Shown: positions 1 to 11,286, numbered from the stretch's first letter. The stretch: 64,000 nt of DNA from Dama dama (GCF_033118175.1 NC_083701.1:74152001-74216000); one strand, 5' to 3'. Notes: generated from the letters alone by a model not told the origin. Numbers and translations are program-made.

Positions 1-830
1 AAAGAGTGAAGTTAGCAATGTACATAAATGTCAAGCAGGTACAGGTTTACAAGCAAAGATTTATAAGCGTGAATTCATGTTAGAGTCCCTGGGAGAAATT
101 CTAGAAAGCACGATGTCTAGCATGCATGTGTGTGTGTGACTGGGCTTGCACACATGTGACTGCGCGTGTGATTGTTTCACTGTCCCCCCCATTCATGACA
201 AAGATGGTTTTGAGACATGGCTTCTTAAATGTCAACACTGCAACTGACACCTCTGGCTTCTATGCTTACTGTTGATGATACGGGGATAAGCTGCTCACTC
301 TGCCCTCTTCTCTGTAATTTTCCTCACGGGCTCATCAATCCCACCCTTTCTATAATTTCTTTAGCCACTATAAGAAATTGCAGGCCTTCTTTTTACCTCA
401 AAGAAGCTGAAGAGTCTAATTTATGACACCTGTTATGGCTAAGCACCGCTATAGACCGCAGACACTTCATAACCCAGCCATATGAGGCAAGCACCTGGGG
501 TTAAAAGGGGCGCTTGTGTTTAGATCCAGGGATTCTAAACCTTTCCAACCCAGTGCACCCTGCTGAATAATATGTATGATTCTTATTCAAAAGAGGAATC
601 CTAAAAAAAAATCCTCTAAATGTCTCCATTTACTTAGTTACATTACATGAATTTCTCCCTTTTCTTTCATTTCTCTCTCCATTTCTAGAGTATTCTAGTT
701 GGTATACCTCGGAAGGCCCTTAACACTCACATTAACTTATGTATAAGCAAGTACATAGGCAGATATAAGGAACCATACAAAAGCAAAATAGACCCGCAGA
801 TTCATAGGCCTTTCAGAATTTGACAAGAAT
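1..830. other. Unique sequence, no gene seen
   Basis: No recognised gene or repeat. It holds a short TG run (about 126-138) and a C7 run near 184. The only open frame, at 229-426, is 65 codons with no family resemblance. Confidence 0.5.
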
Positions 831-925
831 GCACAATCCTATATCTTCATTTTATAGATACAAAAACTGACTTTGTATCAGGCAGATAATTCAGACTTAG
901 GTTACAAAGTCAATAAGTAGTTAAA
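830..925 (-). repeat. MIR SINE fragment (weak)
   Basis: The order 'cttcattttatagat', 'aaaactga' and then a loose 'acttaggttacaaagtcaataag' follows the reverse complement of the MIR core. It is diverged and could be chance. Confidence 0.35.
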
Positions 926-946
926 CTGATACTAGAATTAAAGATT

Positions 947-1180
947 GGGCTTCCCAGTTGACTCCAGTGGTTAAAAAAAAAAAGCAAAAAAACCACCTGC
1001 CAATGTGGGAGACATAAGGCTTCAGGTTCAGTCCCCGGGTCAGGAAGATCCCCTGGAGGAGGGCATGGCAGCCCACTGCAGTATTCTTGCCTGGAGAATC
1101 CCATGGATCCAGGAGCCTGGTGGGCTACAGGCCATGGGGTCACACAGAGTTGGACTGAAGTCCCTTTGTACACATGCACT
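947..1180 (+). mobile_element. Bov-tA SINE
   Basis: The element starts with the tRNA-derived head 'gggcttcccag', has a B-box-like 'ggttcagtcccc', then the Bov-A body ('ggaagatcccctggagga', 'attcttgcctggagaatccc'). The head carries an A-rich expansion near 973-990. A possible 6-bp duplication 'aagatt' flanks it at 941-946 and 1181-1186. Confidence 0.92.
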
Positions 1181-1189
1181 AAGATTATT

Positions 1190-1530
1190 ATTTCACGGAG
1201 GGCCCGGGGAACAGGAGAGGTCATAGGAACGGCTGCCTTCAGGCCGCATGCTCTGAACTAGCAATTCCCAAGCCCATGTCACTAAACTACCTTTTCAGGA
1301 TTAAGCATGTTAGAACAAAGAAAAACGCTCCTATACAGGTCTGGAAATACATATAGACACAGAAGATGACAATTATTTAGGGTGAATTGGAAAGCTTTTA
1401 TCCCAAATTTCTCATTCCTTAGTTTGCCCCCTTGCTTGCCACTTCCAACTAGAGGAATTACACCACCTGGCTTCATTAGCAGAAGTAGGCTACGTAAGGC
1501 TACATCACTGTATCACGAAACCGGAGGGTC
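1190..1530. other. Unique sequence
   Basis: I see no recognisable element or coding feature here. Confidence 0.4.
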
Positions 1531-1634
1531 CCTTCCTGCTTTGTTACCCTTTCCTTCTGTCTCTTTTCCTTCCTTCCTCCATCCTTTCTTTTCATTTCAT
1601 TGCATTTTTCTTTTCTTTCTCCTTTCTTTCTTCA
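1531..1634. repeat. Pyrimidine-rich low-complexity tract
   Basis: A run of almost uninterrupted C/T made of TTCC and TTTC units. The open frame across it is a composition effect. Confidence 0.8.
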
Positions 1635-1635
1635 T

Positions 1636-2240
1636 ATGTTTATCAGTGTCTGTCTCGTACCAGGCACTGTAACAGTTATCACATACAGAAAGATTAGAAA
1701 CTCATTGTCTTAATCAGTAAGGAGTTCAAGGTCCAGTGGGAAGATAGATCTATAAAAGCACAATTACAAGGGCGATGCAATGTCATAAGTGTTAAACCAT
1801 AGCTCTATTCACAGTATTATGGGGAGCCAGGGGAGGGAAAACCTAGCAATGGAGTTGGGTTGAAAGGAAGAGAGAGGGTGGAGAGGATGAAGAAAGACTT
1901 GAAAGACTTCAGGAGATGAGGCTATGTCCATGTGGTCTAGAACAAGAAGCTCCCCCTTTCATTTAGTTTACGAGCATGTGCTGAGGATTGTTCTAGGTGT
2001 TGGAGATTAAAGTAGCTGATCCTGTAAATTTGCCTAGAACTCCCCTGGTTTTCAAAATGAAAGACCCACATCTCAGGATGTTTCTCAGTTCTGAGTAAGG
2101 ATGCAGTTGAGATGCTTGTAAGATATCCAATGAGAGGTGTCAAGCAGAGAGTTAACATACGTGTTCCAAATGCAGAAGGGAGCAGGGGGTGGGAGGTCAG
2201 CACAGAGATGGTATTTAAAGCTGTGAGACTGGATAATACC
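1636..2240 (-). repeat. Ancient interspersed repeat, L2-like
   Basis: The phrases 'taccaggcactgta', 'ggagttcaaggtccagtggg' and 'acaattacaagggcgatg' appear in the order of reverse-complemented L2-type elements. Further on, 'gaggtgtcaagcagagagtt' and 'atggtatttaaagctgtgagac' match another old mammalian repeat. Family and limits are uncertain. Confidence 0.4.
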
Positions 2241-2241
2241 G

Positions 2242-2600
2242 ATAGTAATTTTTCTTTTTAAATTTTTAAGTGGAGGATAATTGCTTTGCAATATTTGCGT
2301 TGGGTTCTGCCACACCCCAGTGTGGGTCAGCCATAAGCATCTCTCTCTCTATATATATCTCCCCTCCCCTTTGAGCTTCCCCTCGCCCACCTCGCCCCTC
2401 CGGTGGTCGTGGAGCCCCAGGCTGAGCTCCCGGCGTGACGCAGCAGCCCCCACCCTCAGCCTGTCTTACCCACGGCTGCGTACATGTCAGGGCTATCTCT
2501 CAGCCTGCCCCACCCAGTCCCTCCCCGCTGTGTCCACGAGGCCGTTCTCTACCTCTGCATCTCTGCTGGGAGTGGATAGCATTATTTGGTGAGACTGTGA
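2242..2600 (-). mobile_element. Ruminant L1 3' end, 5'-truncated
   Basis: This reads as the reverse complement of the ruminant L1 3' untranslated region. It begins T-rich, then 'ggaggataattgctttgcaa', then a C-rich tract complementary to the usual G-rich stretch, then 'tgtgtccacgaggccgttctc'. It appears to interrupt the older repeat upstream. Confidence 0.75.
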
Positions 2601-2633
2601 AGTGTGGTATGAGAAGAGGATTTCACAGGAGAA

Positions 2634-2652
2634 TTTTTTTTTTTTTTTTTTA
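2634..2652. repeat. Poly-T run
   Basis: About 18 consecutive T. It may be the tail of a minus-strand retroinsert, but no element body is clear next to it. Confidence 0.6.
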
Positions 2653-2735
2653 ACTAGGGAGATACTATAGAAAGAGAGGCAAATGATTGCAAGAAAATGA
2701 ATGAATGGACACGCAGTGGAATTTGAGCCAGCTAA

Positions 2736-2812
2736 AGGAGGCCTGGCGTGCTGCGATTCATGTGGTCGCAAAGAGTCGGACACGACTGAGCGACTGAACT
2801 GAACTGAACTGA
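2736..2812 (+). mobile_element. BovB 3'-terminal fragment
   Basis: Only the last ~75 bp of BovB remain, ending in the tandem GAACT units that close this LINE. Confidence 0.88.
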
Positions 2813-3190
2813 AAGGAGAGATTGAATACTGAGAGAGATCAATGAATAGGTAGAAAGAAAGGAACGATCGCCATCAGGAGTCATTGTTCAGGGAAGGCAG
2901 CTAGTCGGTGAGGAGGACTCCGATTTTCATTAGTGAGTAAGGAAGCTGGACTGTTTCACCTTGAAGACGAGGTCTTTGGTGCAACCATGGGAGGCTGGCG
3001 GGGGCAGAAGCAAAGGTAAATGTCCGCATAAAAGCTACAGTCTCCAGGAAGGCAGCTAACCCTGGGTGTTTCTCATACAGTCTTCAGCGAGGGAGGTGAG
3101 ACTGGGAAGCCAGTGGATGCCTACAATGAGGAGGAGGAGGGCAGTTCAGCTCAGAGGCAGCAGCCTCAAAGCAGAGGTGTTATTTCTCTT
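2813..3190. other. Unique sequence
   Basis: Purine-rich single-copy sequence. No element or exon recognised. Confidence 0.4.
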
Positions 3191-3194
3191 TGGT

Positions 3195-3550
3195 TTGTCC
3201 AGCTTTATTGAGATATAAGTGACATATGACATTGTACTAGTCCAGAGCATATAACATAATGATTTGATATATGTGTATATACTGCAAAATGATCACTGCA
3301 ATAAGTTAACATCAATCACCTCACATAGTTAAACTTTTTTTTTCTGCGATGAGAACTTCTAAGATTTATTCTTGGCAGCTTTCAAAAATACAATACAGTA
3401 TTGTTAGCAATAGTGCCCATGCTGTACATGACATCACCAGAACTTATTTATCTTATCAGGGGAAGTGTTAATCTTTTTGACAACTGTTATCCATTTTCCC
3501 TACTCCCCCACCTGTTGTCTCTGGCAACCACCAATCTCTTCTCTGTGTCT
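3195..3550 (-). mobile_element. Old L1M 3' region
   Basis: Reverse complement of an L1M 3' UTR. Landmarks are 'ctttattgagatataagtg', 'aatgatttgatatatgt', 'ttcaaaaatacaatacagta', 'atgctgtacatgacatcacc' and 'tctctggcaaccaccaatct'. Confidence 0.85.
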
Positions 3551-3902
3551 GAGCTGGCAGATTGGTTTAATTAAGGAGGCGTTTTAATGAGTAGTAACTG
3601 GTGAAACCAGGAAGGGCTGAACGGTGACTGAACCGGGAGGGTAAATGTTTGGGCTGAGTAGCAATGAAAGTGGTTGTGATGTGGGACCAGGCATTATTTT
3701 CTTAGTTGTCCTGTCTTCTAGTGGGTTATAGCAAGTGTGGCAGTTGTGGCTGGGGAGGCGCAAACGTGGTCCTGAGGGGTATGTTAGTGAGTCACGTGAC
3801 CCCAGTGCTGGCGAGAGGAAGGACATCACCACGGCCATGCTTCCAGACGTGGTCAGCATCCCACTGGTCTTCCCAGGATGAGTGCTGAGCGGCCCTCTAA
3901 TT
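3551..3902. other. Unique sequence with one E-box palindrome
   Basis: Single-copy sequence between two L1 fragments. The only notable site is the E-box palindrome at 3791-3800. Confidence 0.4.
3791..3800. promoter_or_regulatory. E-box palindrome GTCACGTGAC
   Basis: A perfect 10-bp palindrome identical to the USF/TFEB-type (CLEAR) E-box consensus. It is a single motif in unique sequence with no promoter nearby, so function is unproven. Confidence 0.3.
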
Positions 3903-3916
3903 GAAAGGGACTGGGA

Positions 3917-4257
3917 GAAAAAGAGACATAGATGTACAGAACAGACTTTTGGACTCTGTGGGAGAAGGCGAGGGTGGAATGTTTCGAGAGAACAACATCG
4001 AAACATGTATATTATCAAGGGTGAAACAGATCACCAGCCCAGGTTGGATGCATGAGACGAATGCTCTGGCCTGGTGCACTGGGAAGACCCAGAGGGATCG
4101 GGTGGAGAGGGAAGAGGGAGGGGGGATCGGGATGGGGAATACATGTAAATCCATGGCTGATTCATGTCAATGTATGACAAAACCCACTACAATATTGTAA
4201 AGTAATTAGCCTCCAACTAATAAAAATAAATGAAAAAAAAAAAAAACTAAAAAAAAA
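3917..4257 (+). mobile_element. Ruminant L1 3' end with 14-bp TSD
   Basis: A 5'-truncated L1 of ~340 bp. It has a G-rich tract (about 4105-4140), then 'ggctgattcatgtcaatgta', 'caatattgtaaagtaatta' and a poly-A tail at 4231-4257. The target-site duplication 'gaaagggactggga' is at 3903-3916 and 4258-4271. The clean duplication and long tail suggest a fairly young insertion. Confidence 0.92.
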
Positions 4258-4271
4258 GAAAGGGACTGGGA

Positions 4272-4630
4272 AAAATTCTAAAGAGCCTAAAGTTCACATA
4301 TATTTTATAGTATCCTGTCTGTCTCTTTGGAGGTATTGACATAAAAAACGAATGAGTAAATGATCCATTCATTCTAGAATCTTCCATGTCCAGGGAGAAG
4401 AGGGAAAATCCTTTGAAACCTATGTCATCTTCCTCTGAAATTAATTTGGGTCTTTCAATATTTTTGGCTTCCAATAGGTCTTCAGATTAACTCCTCATGG
4501 CAGTGTTCTTAAGTATGCTTTGATCTTTGGCTATCTAACTCTGGCCTAACATTCAACTGCTTCATTCCAGTGATCACAGCTTTATAAATTTTCTTCTGCT
4601 AGATGATAACCATTGCTGTATTTTTATCCA
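4272..4630. other. Unique sequence
   Basis: I see no recognisable element or exon. Confidence 0.4.
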
Positions 4631-4632
4631 GC

Positions 4633-4900
4633 TTTGATGCTGAAGCTGAAACTCCAATACTTTGGCCATCTGATGCAAAGAACTGACTCATTTGAAAAGA
4701 CCCTGATGTTGGGAAAGGTTGAAGGCAAGAGGAGAAGGGGACAACAGAGGATGAGATGGTTGGATGGAATCACCGACTCAATGGACTTGAATTTGAATAA
4801 ACTCTGGGAGTTGGTGATGGACAGGGAGGCCTGGCGTGCTGCAGTCCATGGGGTTGCAAAGAGTCGGACACGACTGAGTGACTGAACTGAACTGAACTGA
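4633..4900 (+). mobile_element. BovB 3' end, 5'-truncated
   Basis: The last ~270 bp of BovB, from 'gatgctgaagctgaaactcc' to the GAACT tail. The frame still reads the C-terminal end of the BovB ORF2 product for about 80 codons. The arginine codon of the 'HLMRR' stretch has become CAA. Confidence 0.95.
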
Positions 4901-5505
4901 TCCTTTAGTATCAGTAGCTGTAGTATTTAGAAATGCATATTTCCTTAGCTGAGTTTCTCAGGTCATGAACAATAAAATCTGGCCCCGTGATGTATCTGGG
5001 CTCAACGGTCTCTCCATGTTACCCGCAGCAACCTTGCTGCAATGTGAAAATTCGCCTTGCACAGTTTCTTGATGCAAGACCTCAGAAAAAAACACATGAA
5101 CACTAGCATGCCAAGAGTCAAACATGACTTTTGATATTTCCATGAGTTATTTTCTGTAAAATGGCTAGTCACAGATTGCTTGCTGTTGTTTGATAACTAT
5201 GGGATGTAGAGACCTTGAGAGTATGTCAGAATTTAGCCATGCACATTAAAAGTTAAAATTGACAAATGAAGGGCTAAGAATTTGAGCTTTTCTTTGCTCT
5301 GCAACCATTCTCTGTGTATTGTGTTTATCCCCGAGGGTTTGGCCCTATCAACCAGCAGCACAGAGATGTCTGAACCGAAATCCCTCCTGGCTTGTGTTTA
5401 TGTAACATTCTCTCCTTGGCCTCATCACAGATAGGCCAGAGGGCTGCCCCTCTTATTAGGAAATCTTACCAGAAACTAAGGGTTCCTGCTTTCATTGCAA
5501 AGTAG
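4901..5505. other. Unique sequence
   Basis: No repeat family, exon or RNA gene recognised. Confidence 0.4.
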
Positions 5506-5509
5506 TCTA

Positions 5510-5890
5510 AAAAGAAATATTGTATAATAACACATATGTATGGAAGCTAGAAAAATGGTGCAGAGGAACCTATTGACAGGGCAGGAAAAGAGAGGCAGAT
5601 GTAGAGAGGAGACAGGTGGACGCAGGAGGGCAAGGGGAGCGTGGAACACGTGGGGAGATTAGGACCAACATATATGCATTACCACGTGCAAAACTGCTAG
5701 TGGGAAACTGCGGGACGGCACAGGGGATCAGCTCGGAGCTCTGTGATGGCCTGGGGGGTGGGGTGGGGGGTGGGAGGGAGGCTGAAGAAGGGGGAATATA
5801 TGTATACGCGTGGCTGATTCACTTTGCTGTGCTGCAGAAATTAACACAACACTGTAATGTGATCACACTCCAATGAAAAGAAAAAGACAC
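5510..5890 (+). mobile_element. Ruminant L1 3' end
   Basis: The 3' UTR of a 5'-truncated L1: 'atggaagctagaaaaatgg', 'aacctattgacagggcagg', a strong G-rich tract at 5753-5778, 'ggctgattcactttgctgt' and an A-rich end at 5875-5888. The 86-codon frame here is non-coding UTR. Confidence 0.88.
5753..5778 (+). other. Candidate G-quadruplex in L1 3' UTR
   Basis: Five G runs of 3 to 6 separated by single T or A bases. G-rich 3' UTR tracts are a known conserved property of mammalian L1s. Confidence 0.6.
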
Positions 5891-5895
5891 CGGAT

Positions 5896-6455
5896 AGGCT
5901 TCTCTTTAGAATCACCTACTGCAAGTCTAAGCTGCCTCATTCCCATGCTTATGGCATGACCCTCAGAAAAGGAAGACCTGGTATGTGATACCACCCTTAG
6001 TTCCTGTTCTTGAGTGAGTCTGCATTTGTTTCAAGTTGCGTATTTTTATTTGATTTATATATGTCTTTAATATCAATATATATTTATATCCATGTGTTTT
6101 CTATATTTATTTAATGAGCTACTATTGTTTGTGTGGTCAGTAAACCTCAGGTCTCCTCTATTGCCTGTTTTAAAGTAAACAACCAACACAGTTAGTGCTG
6201 TGGGATGTTCAAGGAGAGATTCAGTCTAGACCACAGAATCAAGATTCCTGGAACTAACTGTGATACCCTCTATATCCTATGAAAATATTCCACTTCTCCG
6301 AAAAGAATCTTGTAGAAACACACAGTGTGCTGCTTTCAGAGAGGCTGATGCTGCTCACAAAAATCTAGAATTAGTTTTCCACATGGTCTACAAAGCCACT
6401 GCGTAAGTCACCCGGGGAAGTATGATAGTCAATGCCTCCATTTTCTAAAATTCAG
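5896..6455. other. Unique AT-rich sequence
   Basis: AT-rich with a TA-rich stretch around 6050-6110. No gene or repeat recognised. Confidence 0.4.
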
Positions 6456-6459
6456 CCTT

Positions 6460-8110
6460 CCATTTACATATTGAGATATAATTGACATTCAGCACTGTGT
6501 GGGTGTGAAGTGTGCGGCATAGTGGTCTGACTTACAAACATCATGAAATAGCACAAAAGTTTGGGTAGCATCCATCTTCTCATATAGATACAAGATTAAA
6601 GAACTAGAAGAAAATTTGTGTTTGTGATTAGAACTCAGAATTTACTTTCTTAATAACATTCATAGATAACATACAGCGGTGTTAATCTAGTACTTATTCG
6701 TCTCGTAACTGGAAGTTCGTGCCTTTTGACCACCTTCATCCAGTTCTGCTCTCTCCACCCCTCCACTTCTGGTAACCAGAAATATGACCTCTTTTCTCTG
6801 AGCTTGTGTGTTTGTTTATTTGTTTTTTATAACTGACTTACGACACTATTAATTCTTGTTACACAACATAGTGAATTCTTTCTATACGTTTCAAAATGAT
6901 AGGACTTATTTCGTGATAAGTCTAATTGTGTCACTATACAAAAATATTACTTAACTATCCACTGTATTGCCCACACTGAACATTTCATGCCGTGATGCGT
7001 TAATTTTGTAAATGGAAATGTGTGCCTCACAGTCTTCCCCACTCATGTCTCTTCTCCCCTCACCTCTCCTCTGGCACTCACCTGCTTGTTTTCTGTATCT
7101 GTAACTCTGTTTCTGTTTTGTTATGTTTGACCTTTCTTTTTTTTGTTTTTAACTCATAAGCAAAATCATATAGTATTTGTCTTCCTCGGTCTTATTTCAC
7201 TTAACATATTGCTCTCAAGTTCCATTCATGGTGTTACAAACTGCAAGATTTCATTCTTTCTTGTGGCCAAGTAATATTTCATTATATATACCTCTCTATA
7301 TGTATATATATATCACACCTTCTTTATCCATTTATCTGTTGATGGAAACTTAGGTTGTTTATATATTTTGGCCAATTGCAAATCATGATGCAATGAACGT
7401 AGGGCGCATACATCTCTTCTAATTAGTGTTTCTGCTTTATTTTAATAAGTACCCAGGAATGGAATTGCTGAATCATATGGTAGTTCTATTTTTAATTTCT
7501 GGAGAAATTTCCGTACTGTCTTCTGTCATGGTTGCATCAGTTTGTTGATACATTCCCATGAACAATGCACAAAGGCCTCTTTTTTCCCACACCCTCACCA
7601 ACAATTGTTATTTCTTGTCTTTTGGATAATGGCCATTCTGATAGGTGTAAGGTGATATCTCATCATTTTAATTTGCATTTCCAAGATGATTACTGATGTT
7701 GAGCAACTTTTCATGTGTATTTTGGTTATCTATATGTCTTCTTTGGAAAAATGGATATTCAGATCCCCTGCCTATTCTGAAATCATGTTGTTTGCTTTTG
7801 CGATGTTGTGTTGTAGGAGTTCTTTGTGTATTTTGGGCTTTTAACTCCTTACCAGATGTATAGTTTGCAAATATCTTCTCCCATGCAGTAGGTGGATTCA
7901 AAGTGAGTTCTGCCTGTGTTTTCCTCTAGAAGTTTTATGGTTTCAGGTTTGCATTTAATTCTTTAATCCATTTTGAATTGATTTTTGTGCATGGTATGAG
8001 CGAGTAGTCCAGTTTGATTCTTTTGCATGTAGCTGTCCAGTTTTCCCCATCCCATTTATTGGACAAGTGTCTTTTCCACATTGTATATTCTTGCCTCCTT
8101 TAATGCCTCA
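6460..8110 (-). mobile_element. L1M, ~1.65 kb
   Basis: This runs from the 3' UTR ('catattgagatataattgac') into the reverse complement of ORF2. Landmarks are 'atccatttatctgttgatgg', 'ggaattgctgaatcatatgg', 'ttatttcttgtcttttggat' and 'tttgcaaatatcttctccca'. At 7668-7901 a minus frame of ~77 codons keeps part of the ORF2 C-terminus, with a PTAWEKIF-like stretch. Stops and indels elsewhere show it is dead. A TA microsatellite sits at about 7290-7312. Confidence 0.95.
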
Positions 8111-8310
8111 ATTTTATTAAAAACAAAGCAAACAATACAAACTCCCCGCTCTTACCCAGTCTGGTTCCCCACCTTGTTTATAACAACTACCTCTTAACAA
8201 ATTTTGTGTGTTTCCAAAATACCATGCCCTGTCCCAAGTGATGATTTGTCACTGGTGGAGATATGTATATACTGAATTTTTAGAAACCTTTAACCCTCAG
8301 TGCAGGGTCC
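8111..8310. other. Unique sequence
   Basis: I see nothing recognisable between the L1M and the following MIR. Confidence 0.4.
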
Positions 8311-8311
8311 G

Positions 8312-8470
8312 AGGGTGAGAGTCTGGGTTCTTACACTTATGACGCTGACTTTGTGAAAGTCATTCACTTTTTCATGTTTCCGCGTCTTCACCTGCCAAAC
8401 ATGGTTACCAATAATTCCTTCAAGTACGTATTGAGGTCCTGTGAGGTGTGCTCCCTTCACATTCATCGTG
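8312..8470 (+). repeat. MIR SINE
   Basis: The order 'gagagtctgggttcttacac', 'gactttgtgaaagtcattca' and 'cgtcttcacctgccaaacat' matches the MIR body. Diverged. Confidence 0.6.
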
Positions 8471-8980
8471 ATAATGCCCTGTTCTTAAAAGGATTAGACA
8501 TTGTTTGTGCATGGCCTCCATGAATGAAAGGTGTTATTATTAACACACGTCAGGCCCTGAAAACAAATGAAAAAGCAGTTCTGAAAGTGTTTTAATCATT
8601 GCCAGCTTTACCAGAGTAAATATTTGGTTTACCAAGGTGCCTGGGACTCAGTGACTGTTTATCAAATGGATGCATTTACTGAGCACTGAGACTTTAGGGA
8701 AAAAATCAGTAGCCTTACTCATGACCTGGCAGAATCTGTGAATAAATGAAGGAATGATAATTCTTATTGGCAAAGTATATATTTTTATATGTTAAGGACG
8801 GTATCTGATATTATTTAACACTTGCACTTCATACCTTAAGAAAGGTTATATCTGAGGTTTAATTTCCTAGAGACAAGAACTCTGAATAATAATCTCCTAG
8901 AGGAAAGAAATATCCCTATGATTCCTTTTCCTAGCTTGATCATTGACTCTGAGATCCATTTAAAGAGAAAAAGCCATTAT
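8471..8980. other. Unique sequence
   Basis: No repeat, exon or RNA gene seen. Confidence 0.4.
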
Positions 8981-8984
8981 TTCA

Positions 8985-9110
8985 TTTATCCCTTCATTAA
9001 TCACTCTAGCAAGTATTTTGTGTGATGGGTGCTGGTGTATATCCGGAATGAGACATTCCCCCAACCTTTGTGAAGCTCACATTTGTGCACTGTATCTTTC
9101 CCAATCCAAA
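8985..9110 (-). repeat. L2 LINE 3' end
   Basis: The order 'ttcattaatcactctagcaa', 'gtgatgggtgctggtg', 'ggaatgagaca' and 'cctttgtgaagctcacattt' fits the reverse complement of the L2 terminus. Confidence 0.6.
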
Positions 9111-9360
9111 TCCACGTGGGCAAACAACCACAGTCAACTGCAGTTGGGTACCATTGTGCCAATTATTTCTGCAATAAGAGCATCACCTTACTCATCATCA
9201 TCTGCCTGAAAGGGGCTCACAGGCTAAGCAAAAAGGGAGTTACCTGGAGAATTGAACCCAGGTCAGAACAGCTCCTACATAGGATTTATGATCATGAGGG
9301 TCTAGGATAATTACCCACTGTCATTTGTCAGTTTTAATAAGAGTAATATTAATATAATAA
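9111..9360. other. Unique sequence
   Basis: No repeat, exon or RNA gene seen. Confidence 0.4.
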
Positions 9361-9364
9361 TAAT

Positions 9365-9515
9365 AGATCTATATAGTGCTTTAAGCATTATCTTCATTAC
9401 ATATATAAGAACTGGACCTCAGAGATCCAAGAAAGCATGGTTTTGGGTGACACAGACAGATAAGACTTCAGGCCTCCTCATTCCAAACCCAGAGCACATT
9501 CAAACATCCTGTGAT
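9365..9515 (-). repeat. MIR SINE
   Basis: 'tatagtgctttaagcattat' followed by 'gggtgacacagacagataag' and 'aacccagagcaca' fits reverse MIR. Strongly diverged. Confidence 0.5.
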
Positions 9516-9736
9516 GTCCCTCCTCTGGCAACTCCTTTTCTGACGTAAAAATCGACAAACTTTATTTTAGGATGGATTAGGAAAGGAAAATTGTGATCAT
9601 TTTATTAACCAAGATTTTGCCTGCAAAAGAAGAAATAAACTCTATTTTAATCAGAAGATTGCTTAATTGGCAGGTTCTTGATAGAAAGAGCTATCATTAT
9701 CGACTGAATTATGGAAATGTCCAGACATGTTTTATG

Positions 9737-9946
9737 GGCTTCTCTGGAGGCTCAGCATTAAAGAATCCACCGGCAATGCAGGAGCCACAGGTTTGATCCC
9801 TGGGTTGGGAAGATCCCCCTGGAGGAGGGCATGGCAACCCACTCCAGTATTCTTGCCTGGAGAATCCCATGGATAGAGGAGCCTGGCGGGCTACAGTCCA
9901 TGGGGTCCCACAGAGTCAGACACGACTGAGTGACTTAGCACACACA
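9737..9946 (+). mobile_element. Bov-tA SINE with 16-bp TSD
   Basis: A full-length tRNA-derived head and Bov-A body. The target-site duplication is at 9721-9736 and 9947-9962 with one mismatch (core 'atgttttatg'). Confidence 0.95.
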
Positions 9947-9962
9947 CCAGAAATGTTTTATG

Positions 9963-10425
9963 CCTACAGAGTTTCTTGGTAATAGCAAATCTCTTAAATA
10001 TGCATACACTAAGCATCTTCTTTATCGGAAAACACAGGATGTTTATAGAAGACAGCACAGAGAATTCATGTGATTTATTTGTTCTAAATAAGCTAATCAA
10101 GTGTGTTTAAGAGTGGATTCCCACAAAGTTGTTTCTTTTTTTATCTTGGAATTGTTACTGAATTAGTTTTAAGTCAGTGGAAATCCCACGCAAGCCAGCA
10201 TCCATAAGTGAAACCGATTTTAGAAACAGAAATGGAGATACGGGGTAGGACCAGACTCGGAGGTGTGGGATAGATAGCAGAACAGGCTAATGAAGATGCT
10301 GCTTGAAGACAGGTTGTGAGGGGGTTGAGACATTCAGCTGATCCATACTGAAGCACTGGGCCCTGGGGTGGGTCTAACCTTCTAGGGGCACTCTGAAGAT
10401 AAGAAAAGCAACAGCCTCTTTATTT
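9963..10425. other. Unique sequence
   Basis: I see no recognisable element or exon. Confidence 0.4.
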
Positions 10426-10510
10426 TTATTAATATCTTTTAAAATAATAATAACTTTTGTTATTTGTTGTATAATAATATTAAAATAATAATAACTTAAT
10501 ATTTATTGCT
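10425..10510. repeat. AT-rich tract with 18-bp direct repeat
   Basis: An exact 18-bp word of AAT units ending 'aactt' occurs at 10439-10456 and 10480-10497, separated by 23 bp. Confidence 0.7.
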
Positions 10511-10551
10511 GATGGAGGGTTTTGAAGGTGAAGAGCCCCATGGAGAAACCT

Positions 10552-10745
10552 AGCTCCCGTCCTTGTCAGCTGTGTGTCTCACATGGGTTCTTCCTTCCGA
10601 ATTCTGCACTTCAGTTATCCATAATAGGAAAATACTGATACCAGCATCACAGAATTGTTGGAAGATTAAACGAGACATTAGAAAAACAGTCAGCATGCCA
10701 CCTGGCACTTGGTTGTCATTTAGTAAATAAACACTTAGAGCTCTG
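10552..10745 (+). repeat. MIR SINE
   Basis: 'cagctgtgtgtctcacatgg', 'cacttcagttatccataata', 'agaattgttggaagattaaa' and 'gccacctggcacttggttgt' appear in MIR order through to its 3' end. Confidence 0.75.
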
Positions 10746-11286
10746 GAAAGGAAAATATGACATACTGACCAGTGAATTCTCAATATCTATGCTAGTGGGA
10801 AAGAGAGAAATGTAAACATCCCGGTGATCCACGCACAAGGAAGCAGAGGAGAATCCAAACAAGTGCAGCGCATTTCTGAGCATCAGATCAGCCTGAAAAC
10901 GAAGGCCAAGTATGGGCCATGATGGGGTGCTGGGATCGAGCGGGCTTCTCAGGCGTTAGGTGCTATACATTCCCGACAGAGGGAATTATAACCCTGTGTA
11001 CAAAGGACATCGAATCCGAACCAAAGTCCACCGGAGTTAGTTCCAGGGAACATGATGCAAACCGGCTAGAATGTTTCGCCCAGGGGATGAAGCAGGCTGC
11101 CAGGAGCCTTCCTCAGAAGGGAGCAGACACTCAGGCCAGCACTTGCAACCAATCACACAGCCTCTGTCAGGACGTCATGAGTGGGAGAGCACAGACCACG
11201 TCTGTCATCCAGGGCAGCTTGGATCCACCGTGTGTGGGGATTTTATCTGAAAAAGCTGTTGGTTCAAATCACTTGGGTTTGAATCC
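10746..11286. other. Unique sequence
   Basis: The open frame at 10919-11347 (142 codons) crosses this and runs into a BovB tail, so it is not a gene. A weak MIR-like phrase lies at 11265-11285. Confidence 0.45.

Noticed and set aside
3584..4018. 144-codon minus-strand frame
   Set aside because: Its N-terminal third lies in an L1 3' UTR insertion bounded by a target-site duplication.
9737..9946. tRNA gene in the SINE head
   Set aside because: The tRNA-like heads of Bov-tA elements are degenerate, fused to the Bov-A body and repeated across the window.
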